Below are positions 1-7,600 of a stretch of DNA of 14,973 nucleotides, piece by piece. The notes beneath the pieces are model-generated. The model searched no databases and was not told the DNA's origin. It saw only the letters and a list, made by a program, of their open reading frames with translations. The DNA is from Phycisphaerales bacterium UBA2396 (GTDB lineage Bacteria > Planctomycetota > Phycisphaerae > Phycisphaerales > UBA1924): NCBI GenBank assembly GCA_002343325.1, contig DDSG01000181.1, positions 1 through 14,973 on the forward strand, in the 5' to 3' direction. Each line of letters starts with the position of its first letter. The stretch's first letter is position 1. Position numbers and translations under genes: made by a program.

Positions 1-1476
1 GGGATGAGCACCGCGGCCCAGGCGCAGATCTCGGTGGTGACGGTGAGCGCGCTGGTGCGTGCGAACTCGGGCAACGGCTCGGGGAGCAACCAGCAGACCT
101 CGAGCAACGTCAACGGCTTTAGCATCAGCGCGAACAAGTCGTTCACCAACGGCAGCGTCAGCTCGCAGTCGTCGTGGACCCGCAACGGCAACGCGTGGTC
201 CGGGTCCTTCAGCAGCACGTCCTTCGCCCCCTCGACCGGCGAGGCGGGATGGGCGGAGATGGACATCATCGTGGACTTCAACCTGTCCGAGCCGATGGAC
301 ATGGAGTACGACGGCGGGTACTCCTCCGACTCGGGCCAGGCCTTCGCCTCCATCGAGTTCCGCAACCGCGTGACCAACTCGTACTTCGCGGGCGGGCAGA
401 GCCCCAGCCTCAGCTACCTGCCGGCGGGGCAGTACCGCCTGACGATGGAGGGGTACAACCCCTTCGGCTCGCAGAGCGGCGGGTTCAACGCGCAGTTCCG
501 CCCGGGTAACGACCGCTGCGTCAACGCGCGCCTCGTGGGCAACGGGAGTTTCACGGGCTCGACCACCGACGCGTCGATCGACGGGATGGCCACCTGCGGC
601 AGCTCGAACTCCTCGCGGAGCGTCTGGTTCAAGTACACGGCGATCGAGTCCGCCCCGCTGACCATCACGACCTGCGGGAGCGGCTTTGACACGGTGGTGT
701 CGGTCTATGACACGACCTCGTGCCCCAGCGGGACGGGGACGCAGATCGCCTGCAACGACGACGCGGGCACCCCCGCCGCCTGCGCCGGGACCACCCAGAG
801 CGCGGTGACGATCAACGCGGCGGCGGGCTCGACGTACTACATCCGCGTGGCCGGGTTCAACGGGGCCTTCGGGAACTACACGCTCAACGTCGGGCCGACC
901 AACGACCGCTGCGACGAGGCAAGGACGATCGTGCCCGGGACGTACAACTTCGACAACCGCCACGCGACCACCGACGGGCCCGTGCTGAACCAGTGCACCA
1001 ACAACGGCGCGGACAACCAGATCAACGGCGACCTGTGGTACGTCTACACGCCCACGCAGAGCGGGACGATCAACGTCTCGACGTGCGGGAGCTCGTTTGA
1101 CACCAAGCTCGCCGTCTACGCCAACGCACCGTGCGGCCCGCGGTTCACCTACAAGGCGTGCAACGACGACGCCTGCGGGTTCCAGTCGCAGATCAACGGG
1201 GTCGACGTCATCGCCGGGGTCCCCTACTACATCCGCGTCGGCGGGTACCTGGCCGCCCGCGGGACCGGTTCGCTCGTGCTGGAGTTCAACGCGCCGGCCT
1301 GCGACGCCGACTTCGACGGCGACGGGTTCGTCGACTTCTTCGACTTCGACGCCTTCGTGCAGTGCTTCGAGGGCGACACGTGCCCGCCCGGCCGGACCGC
1401 GGACTTTGACGGCGACGGGTTCGTGGACTTCTTTGACCTCAATGCCTTCGTGGATGCCTACGAGACGGGGTGCTAA
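1..1476 (+). CDS. Exported protein with two PPC-like domains and a GC-type dockerin tail (5' partial)
   Basis: The reading frame is open to the left edge. The first Met (position 4) is followed by STAAQAQ, which looks like the end of a Sec signal peptide (cleavage near AQA|Q), so the true start is probably upstream and missing. Numbering from that Met, residues 9-165 are Ser/Asn/Gly-rich and beta-like. Two related domains follow at about 169-299 and 300-430. Each opens with NDRC and carries a W-x-x-Y-T core, TCGS-x-FDT, a VY strand, ACNDDA and YYIRV-x-G, like PPC/jelly-roll adhesion modules. Residues 433-490 hold two DFDGDGFVDFFD Ca-binding-type repeats and end in Gly-Cys. Family knowledge: such tails occur on many planctomycete exported proteins. 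Inference: a cell-surface or secreted protein; no catalytic motif is seen. Ligand and anchoring partner are unknown. A strong terminator follows at 1503. Confidence 0.8.
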   Translation, partial: GMSTAAQAQISVVTVSALVRANSGNGSGSNQQTSSNVNGFSISANKSFTNGSVSSQSSWTRNGNAWSGSFSSTSFAPSTGEAGWAEMDIIVDFNLSEPMDMEYDGGYSSDSGQAFASIEFRNRVTNSYFAGGQSPSLSYLPAGQYRLTMEGYNPFGSQSGGFNAQFRPGNDRCVNARLVGNGSFTGSTTDASIDGMATCGSSNSSRSVWFKYTAIESAPLTITTCGSGFDTVVSVYDTTSCPSGTGTQIACNDDAGTPAACAGTTQSAVTINAAAGSTYYIRVAGFNGAFGNYTLNVGPTNDRCDEARTIVPGTYNFDNRHATTDGPVLNQCTNNGADNQINGDLWYVYTPTQSGTINVSTCGSSFDTKLAVYANAPCGPRFTYKACNDDACGFQSQINGVDVIAGVPYYIRVGGYLAARGTGSLVLEFNAPACDADFDGDGFVDFFDFDAFVQCFEGDTCPPGRTADFDGDGFVDFFDLNAFVDAYETGC

Positions 1477-1502
1477 AGACGCCCGACCGCAGGAGGAGAG
1501 AG

Positions 1503-1545
1503 GCACGCCCCCGCGACCACGCACGCGGGGGCGTGCTTGTCTTTC
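1503..1545 (+). terminator. Intrinsic terminator after the first exported-protein gene
   Basis: A perfect 13-bp inverted repeat (1503-1515 pairing with 1524-1536) encloses an 8-nt loop and is followed by a T-rich stretch, TTGTCTTTCT. It lies 27 bp past the stop codon at 1474-1476. It should stop transcription before the next gene, which implies that the gene at 1610 has its own promoter. Confidence 0.85.
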
Positions 1546-1597
1546 TCGGTCCCACAATCGGGCTGGATCCGCTCGGGCGTCGCGATATGCTCAGAGC

Positions 1598-1603
1598 GGA
1601 GGG
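1598..1603 (+). promoter_or_regulatory. Ribosome binding site GGAGGG
   Basis: GGAGGG lies 6 nt before the ATG at 1610. It decides the start of the second exported-protein gene, whose frame is open much further upstream (from about 1097) in the shadow of the first gene. A TATGCT box at 1586-1591 could be a -10 element, but no convincing -35 is visible. Confidence 0.7.
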
Positions 1604-1609
1604 ATACCC

Positions 1610-2911
1610 ATGATGGTTCGCACGATCACGCTCTGGCTCGCGGCCGTGGTTTCGGGACAGGCGTCCGCCCAATGCCCCGACGCCTGGTCGAACGCCTTTG
1701 GGCCGGGGGGCGTGGGAATGAACGGCACGGTGCTCGCGCTGCACGTCAAGGACGGGCGGCTCCACGCGGGCGGGAACTTCTTCCAGGCGGGAACCGTGCG
1801 GGCGAACTACGTCGCCGCGTGGGACGGGCGGTCCTGGACGCGGCTCGGCACGGGCGGGTCGTTCGGCGGGGGCGGCTTCTCCGGGCCGGTCTACACGCTG
1901 GGCGAGTTCAACGGCGAGCTGATCGCGGGCGGGTTCTTCACCTGGCTCGGGGCGGCCGGGGGCACGACGGTCAACAACCTCGCCGCGTGGGACGGCTCCT
2001 CGTGGCGTTCGCTCGGCGGCGGGGTGACCGGGGCCTTCCGGCAGGTCTATGCCACCGCGATCTACCAGAACTCGCTGATCGTTGCGGGCAGTTTCGCCAG
2101 CGCGGGGGGGGCGGGGGGCGTCCCGGCGAGCAACATCGCCGCGTGGAACGGCTCGCAGTGGTCGGCCTTGGGTGGCGGAACCGACGATTTCGTGCAGGCG
2201 CTCGCGGTGTATCGCGGGGAACTCATCGTGGGCGGGCAGTTCGCGCAGGTGGCGGGTGTCACTCGCCGCGGGCTCGCCGTGTGGAACGGCTCGCAGTGGA
2301 GTTCATTCCCCGGCGGCGACGCGGGATTCCTCGGCATGGTCGAGTCGCTGCTCGTGGACGGCGATGACCTCTACGTCGGTGGAAATTTCTCGACACTCGG
2401 CAGCACCCCCGCGCAGGACATCGGACGCTGGAACGGATCGGCGTGGGACCCGATGGGCGGCGGCGTGCTGGGCGTCGGGGTCAATGCGATCATGCGGCGC
2501 GGCGACGCGATCGTCATCGGCGGGCAGTTCTTCGAGGCGGGTGGTGTGCCCGTGGGCAATCTCGCCTCATGGAACGGCTCTGCCTGGTCGGCTTTCGCGC
2601 CCCCGGGCACGTCGATCGCCGTCTTTGCCATGACGCCTTACGAAGACCGCCTCGGGACCAGGCCCGGCCTGTACATCGCGGGGAGCTTCTCCGAGGCGGG
2701 TGGGGTGCCGGCGAACTTCATCAGCCGTTTCGGCCCGGAGAATCCCTGCCCGGCCGACTTCACCTGCGACGGCTTCCTCGACTTCTTCGACTTTGCCGAC
2801 TTTGTGGCGGCGTTCGAGGAAGGCCAGGAAGGGGCCGACTTCAACCTCGACGGCTTCGCCGACTTCTTCGATTTCGCCGACTTCGTGGGAGCCTTTGAGG
2901 CGGGCTGCTAG
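1610..2911 (+). CDS. Exported beta-propeller-like repeat protein with a GC-type dockerin tail
   Basis: The protein has 433 aa, starting at ATG 1610 behind GGAGGG; a second ATG follows directly at 1613. The N-terminus MMVRTITLWLAAVVSGQASA is a Sec signal peptide, with cleavage predicted at ASA|QC. The body is six repeats of 46-56 residues, each marked by [LIV]-A-x-W-[DN]-G-x-x-W then L-G-G-G, beginning near residues 68, 124, 176, 222, 271 and 318. A degenerate seventh copy (ISRFG) lies near 371. Between the marks run G-x-L-[IY]-[VI]-[AG]-G-x-F motifs. This fits a six- or seven-bladed propeller of the Kelch/Rax2-like kind. Residues 380-433 hold two DGF-x-DFFDF-x-DFV-x-AFE acidic repeats ending in Gly-Cys, matching the upstream gene. 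No enzymatic residues are recognised. The stop codon overlaps the convergent hldD stop by 4 bp. Confidence 0.85.
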   Translation: MMVRTITLWLAAVVSGQASAQCPDAWSNAFGPGGVGMNGTVLALHVKDGRLHAGGNFFQAGTVRANYVAAWDGRSWTRLGTGGSFGGGGFSGPVYTLGEFNGELIAGGFFTWLGAAGGTTVNNLAAWDGSSWRSLGGGVTGAFRQVYATAIYQNSLIVAGSFASAGGAGGVPASNIAAWNGSQWSALGGGTDDFVQALAVYRGELIVGGQFAQVAGVTRRGLAVWNGSQWSSFPGGDAGFLGMVESLLVDGDDLYVGGNFSTLGSTPAQDIGRWNGSAWDPMGGGVLGVGVNAIMRRGDAIVIGGQFFEAGGVPVGNLASWNGSAWSAFAPPGTSIAVFAMTPYEDRLGTRPGLYIAGSFSEAGGVPANFISRFGPENPCPADFTCDGFLDFFDFADFVAAFEEGQEGADFNLDGFADFFDFADFVGAFEAGC

Positions 2912-3975
2912 GAGCCTCGCTGGGCGCGAAGGAACGCGGCGTACCGCTCGATCGCGACGCGGGGCTTGTGCGCGGGCTCCCAGCCCAGGCCGGCCTTGTT
3001 CGCCGAAAGGTCGGAGCAGGTCCAATCCTGGTAGAAGACGCGGATGTCGGCGGGCATCTCGAAATACTCGGTGGGCAGTTCCTTCTCGGAGATGCCCAGA
3101 GCAGAGCGAACCCCCGCGACGATCTCGTTGAAGCTCGTGGCGACTCCGGAGCCCGCGTTGTAGACGCCCGGGACCGGGGCGTTCTTGCCCAGGAGGCCCG
3201 CGGCGGCCATCGTGCACGAGACGATGTCGTCGATGTAGACCTGATCGCGGCTCTGGTCGCCCGGCGCGAAGAGCTTGGGGCGCTTCCCGTCGAGCATGTG
3301 CTGCGCGAGCTGGTAGACCATCGACGCCATCTTGCCCTTGCGGCTTTCGCCCGGCCCGAAGACGTTGAAGTAGCGGAGCCCGACGATCTGCGGCTGCGCA
3401 CCGCAGGACTGTGCGAAGCGGCGGTGCTCGCATTCGAGAAGCCACTTGCTGAACCCGTAGACGTTGTTGGGTGATCCGGCGGAGGCGAGCGCGAAGGGCT
3501 TTCGATCGGCGGCCTCGCGGGGTGTGCCGTACGTCGCCGCGCTGCTCGCGTAGACCAGCGGGACGCCCGCCGCGACGCACGCCTGCATGATCGCCATCAT
3601 GGGCGTGGTATTCACCGCGATCATCTCGGCCTCGTCCTTGACGGTCGTGTCGGTGATGGCGGCGAGATGGAAGACCGCGCCGAAGTCCGCCGCATCGAGC
3701 AACGCCTCGTACTCGAGGTCTTCGATCGAGATCGGCAGCACGACGCCGGAGAACGCGGGCAGCCCGGCTCGGGCGTAGGCCTCGACGATGTTCGCGTACG
3801 ACCCCGAGCGGAAGTCATCGACGATGATGATCTCGCACGAAGGATCGCGTGCGGTGAGCGCGGCGGCGAGGTTGCTCCCGACGAATCCGGCCCCGCCGGT
3901 GATCAGAAACCGCTGGCGGGCCCGCGGCTTGGACCGCGACGCCGTCCTGGAACGCTCGTGTCGGTGGGTCTTCAT
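2908..3975 (-). CDS. hldD: ADP-L-glycero-D-manno-heptose 6-epimerase
   Basis: This is a short-chain dehydrogenase/reductase-type sugar-nucleotide epimerase of 355 aa. HldD epimerises ADP-D-glycero- to ADP-L-glycero-manno-heptose for the LPS inner core, in the cytoplasm. Visible signs are the NAD(P)-binding GGAGFVG loop (27-33), FHLAA (102-106), the ASSAATYG strand (143-150), the catalytic Tyr-x3-Lys (Y173, K177), and the HldD-like stretch LRYFNVFGPGE then RKGKMAS (200-217), whose Lys213 aligns with the second HldD base. KLFAPGDQSRDQVYIDDI (234-251) also fits. The region near 311-333 parallels the HldD substrate loop. A basic 21-residue extension precedes the Rossmann strand. No clear Shine-Dalgarno is seen before the ATG. 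It is the last gene of the minus-strand run, 15 bp after the LysM gene. The alternative is another ADP/UDP-sugar epimerase. Confidence 0.82.
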   Translation of the reverse strand: MKTHRHERSRTASRSKPRARQRFLITGGAGFVGSNLAAALTARDPSCEIIIVDDFRSGSYANIVEAYARAGLPAFSGVVLPISIEDLEYEALLDAADFGAVFHLAAITDTTVKDEAEMIAVNTTPMMAIMQACVAAGVPLVYASSAATYGTPREAADRKPFALASAGSPNNVYGFSKWLLECEHRRFAQSCGAQPQIVGLRYFNVFGPGESRKGKMASMVYQLAQHMLDGKRPKLFAPGDQSRDQVYIDDIVSCTMAAAGLLGKNAPVPGVYNAGSGVATSFNEIVAGVRSALGISEKELPTEYFEMPADIRVFYQDWTCSDLSANKAGLGWEPAHKPRVAIERYAAFLRAQRGS

Positions 3976-3990
3976 GAGGTGAAGACTGTA

Positions 3991-4659
3991 TCAGTCCGCC
4001 GGCTTGGGCGGGATCCGAAGCCGCATCCCCGCACGAAGCTTCTCGGGGGTTTCGAGCTGCCCCCGATTGGCCTCGAAAATCAGCTGCCAGTGCTTGGACG
4101 TGCCATAGACCGCCGAAGAGATCCGCGAGAGCGAGTCCCCCGGGGAGACGACATATTCCGAAGCCCCCGCGGCCGTGGGCGTGGGAGCGTCGGTTGCGGG
4201 GCGGCCTTGGATGTTGTCAGGGTCCACCGGGAGACGGATCACATCCCCGGCCTTGAGGCGACGCGGATCCTTCAGCGGGTTGGCGGCCTTGACCGCGCTC
4301 GCCTTCGCCGACGACCCGTAGCGGGCCCGTGCGATCTTCTCAAACGTGTCGCCCGGCTTGACGGTGTACGACTCGAACGCCGGGGCGATCACCCTGGGCC
4401 TTGGCACCGATGGCGCGGGGGCGGGGGTCGGTTCCGGAGCCGCAGCCTCGGGCGCTGCAAACTCGATCACCGGGCGTGCGGCGGGAACCGGATCGGACCG
4501 AAGGCCGGCCCGCGGCTGGGTCTCGATCAGGGGCTCGGCGAGGACGACGGTCTTGCTGTTGGCCGGGTCATACAGCCAGTACACCCCGCCCCAGATCACC
4601 ATCAGGAGCAAGGCCGCCGCCACCAACCTGCCCGAGACCGATTCCATCCGTTCACGCAC
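3991..4659 (-). CDS. Membrane-anchored protein with two LysM domains
   Basis: The protein has 222 aa. One hydrophobic segment (residues 11-29, LVAAALLLMVIWGGVYWL) follows a short charged N-terminus, giving a likely signal anchor. A Pro/Ala-rich linker (55-93) leads to LysM domain 1 (97-144: SYTVKPGDTFEKIA ... LKAGDVIRLP) and LysM domain 2 (168-217: YVVSPGDSLSRIS ... LRAGMRLRIP). LysM domains bind the glycan of peptidoglycan, so the protein probably sits in the inner membrane facing the wall. No hydrolase or transpeptidase domain is present. The start is taken as GTG at 4659, with ATG at 4647 (residue 5) as an alternative. It lies 36 bp after secDF and 15 bp before hldD, so co-transcription is likely. 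It could be a wall-linked scaffold for the export machinery; that role is inference. Confidence 0.85.
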   Translation of the reverse strand: MRERMESVSGRLVAAALLLMVIWGGVYWLYDPANSKTVVLAEPLIETQPRAGLRSDPVPAARPVIEFAAPEAAAPEPTPAPAPSVPRPRVIAPAFESYTVKPGDTFEKIARARYGSSAKASAVKAANPLKDPRRLKAGDVIRLPVDPDNIQGRPATDAPTPTAAGASEYVVSPGDSLSRISSAVYGTSKHWQLIFEANRGQLETPEKLRAGMRLRIPPKPAD

Positions 4660-4695
4660 TCCCGTGTCGAGACCTGTTTATCGGCCCGCAGGGGG

Positions 4696-7600
4696 TCAGA
4701 CTTTGGGCGCCCCCGCCGGAGCCAGCAGCAAATCCGGCTCGTCCTTGCCCTTGCGGCTCCAGACGATCGGCGCCGCCACGGCGACCGACGAATACGTGCC
4801 CACCGCGACGCCCACGAACAAGGCGAAGGCGAACGCACGCACGCCCTCGCCGCCGAACAGATAGAGAACCGCGGCCGAGACGAGCGTCGTGCCCGAGGTG
4901 ATGAGCGTTCGGCTGACGGTGCTGTTGATCGCGTTGTTGATCATCGACTCGGACGCGTGGAGGCTCTTGCCCCGGTTCTCGCGGATGCGGTCCATGATGA
5001 TGATCGTGTCGTTGAGCGAATAGCCCGCAACGGTGAGCAACGCGGCGACGGTGTTGAGGTCGATCTTGAAGGGGAGAATCCCGAGCGAGCGGGCAACGTT
5101 GGCCGTCGACTCGTTCTCGTAGAGGAACCCGCAGAGCGCCAGAAGCCCGAGCACGAACACCACGTCGTGCACGAGGGCGACCATCGCGGCCATCGCGTAA
5201 CGCCCCGAGCCGAACCGGATCCAGATGTAGACCGTGATCAGCGCAAAGCTCAGGATCGTCGCCAGGATCGCCTGCGCCTTGAACGTCGCCGCGATGGACG
5301 GGCTGAAGTTCTGAACGCTGGCCGGCGTCGACACGACCGCCAACGCCTCGAACACCAAGTTCGCCTCGCGGTTCGCGACACCCTGCTGCCAGGCGAGCGG
5401 GGTTGTGGGTTCGTAGGGAATCGCCGGCTCGTTGACCAGCAACGCCGCCGAGCGAACCGCCGTCTCGTCGCCCTCGAGCACCACGAGCTCGTGCGGCCGG
5501 CCCAGCGTGTCGCTGTAGGTCGGCGTCTGACGGATCCGCTCGATCCGCTCCGTCAGGCTCTTGAGCGTCGGAACCGGAGACATGTTCTCGATCAGCACGG
5601 CGACGCCGCCGCGATAGTCTCGCACTTCAACCGGCACGCTCAGCGACCTGCCAAGTACCGTCCCGAGGTCGGCGTTGTCCACCACGAACGTCGGGGGGAG
5701 CCTTTCGGGCGTCTTCGTGAACGTCAGGGCGGGATCGGCCTCGAGCACGTCCTCGAACTTCTTGACGACCAGCGTCTGGACTGCGTTGCTGTCCGTCGCC
5801 ACGGTCTTGATCTTGAACCGGTCGCTCGTCACGCCGTCCGACGCCGGGTTGATCGCGATCACGTCCGCCGCGGCGAGCTTGCGGAGCTCGGAATTGGGCG
5901 GCTGGGCCTCGGCGATCTCCTTGAGGCGGTCCATCACCTGCTTGCGCACGAGCGTCACACGCTCTTCAGCGCCCGGTGAGACAGGCCTCAGCACCAGTTC
6001 CACCTGCGTGCCCCCGCGGAATTCGGTGTCGAGCATCTCGTTCCCGCGATAGAACGCCATGCCGAGGCCGAAGGTGCAGTAGAGGAACGAGATCACGAAG
6101 AAGATGTACCGCAGGCGCATCCAGTCAACGCGCGGCGTCAGGAGCCTCTGGAACCCCGGCACCACCATCGCGAACATCGTCGTCCTGCGCCAGCCCGCCG
6201 CCAGCAGCGCGTCCATCATCACGCGGTTGGTGATCAGCCCGGCGAACAGCGTGCTCAGCACGCCGATGCTCATCGTGATCGCAAACCCGCGAACCTCGGC
6301 CGAACCAAAGATCCCCAGCACCATGCACACGATCAGGTTCGTGATGTTCCCGTCGAAGATCGACGCGAACGCACGGCTAAAGCCCAGCCGGACCGCGGTC
6401 TTCAGGTCCGCGCCGCGAACCAGCTCCTCTCGCATGCGCTCGTAGATCAGGACGTTGGCGTCCACCGCCACGCCGAAGGTCAGGATCACGCCCGCGATGC
6501 CGGGCATCGTGTACGTCGCGTGATTGAGCGACATCAGCCCGACGATGAGGATCGCGTTGATCACCAGCGTGATCACGGCGATCACGCCCAGCGAGAAGTA
6601 GTACACGACCATGAAGCACGCGAGCACGATGATCGCGATGATGCCCGCACGAACGCCCGACCGCAGGTTGTCCGCGCCGAGCTGGGGCGACAGCGTGCTG
6701 GTGGAGATCGGCTCGGTGCTCAGCTTCGCCTGCAGCGCACCGCCCGCGAGCACCTTGATCACGTACTGACGCTCCTGCTCGGAGTCGATCCCCGTGATCT
6801 GCCCGTTGCGCGAGATCGCGCTCTGCAGCGTCGGGGCCGTGTAGATCTGGTCGTCCAGCAGCACCGCCATCGGCTGCCCGACGTGCGCACTGGTCAGCTC
6901 GCCCAGAAGGAACGCGCCGCGGTTGTCCATGACGAACCGGACCGCCGGCCGCCCGTACTCGTCGCGTGAATCGCCCGCGTCAGACACCGACCAATCGCCC
7001 GAATCCTGCGTCAGCTTGGCGTTGTCCGTGTCCCACAGAAGGGCGTAGTACCCGTCCAGGTACGCCTCGCCCACCAGCCCACGCTGCGCAAGGTACGCCG
7101 CAGGATTGGCCCGCAGCGCGTCCCGTTGGGCGGCGGACTCGTACCAGTTCGTGATCTGGTTGATCTTGAACCACCGGGCGTCCGGGCGCCGCGCGTTCGC
7201 CGGCCCGCGCTCGCGGAGCTCGCTCCGCAGCGCCATCTCGTCCGGGTGCGTGCCCACCGGAACCGGAATGCGGAACGTCAGCACGCCCGCGCCACGCAAG
7301 AGCCGAACGAGATCCTGGGGGTCGTCAAGCGTCGTCCGCTTGGAGGAGTACTCCATGTACCGCGACACAACCGCCTCGATCTCCGATCGACGCAGCGGAT
7401 AACGCTCCAGCAGTTCGGTCAGTTTGACCGATTGCTGGCTCGGATCCTTGACCGTCGGCTGCCCCTGCGCGTCCTTGATCATCCGCTCGTTGGTCGGCAG
7501 GTCGAGCACCCGCCGCAGCACATCGGGCTGAAGCACGTTGGCCGTCAGCACCCCCACCGCCGCCCGGTACTTCGGGTTCACTTCGGCACGCCGGGCGACC

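Noticed and set aside
1315..1440. Direct DNA repeat of about 27 bp in the tail of the first gene
   Set aside because: It reflects the duplicated Ca-binding protein motif with synonymous differences, not a mobile or CRISPR repeat.
1097..1609. Upstream part of the propeller gene's frame as coding
   Set aside because: The frame is open but overlaps the first exported-protein gene and runs through its terminator. The ribosome site at 1598 and the signal peptide place the start at 1610.
3667..5979. A 770-codon plus-strand open frame rich in Arg, His and Asp
   Set aside because: It lies wholly opposite hldD, the LysM gene and secDF, which have clear family motifs. Its composition is what GC-rich antisense of real genes gives, with no recognisable domain.
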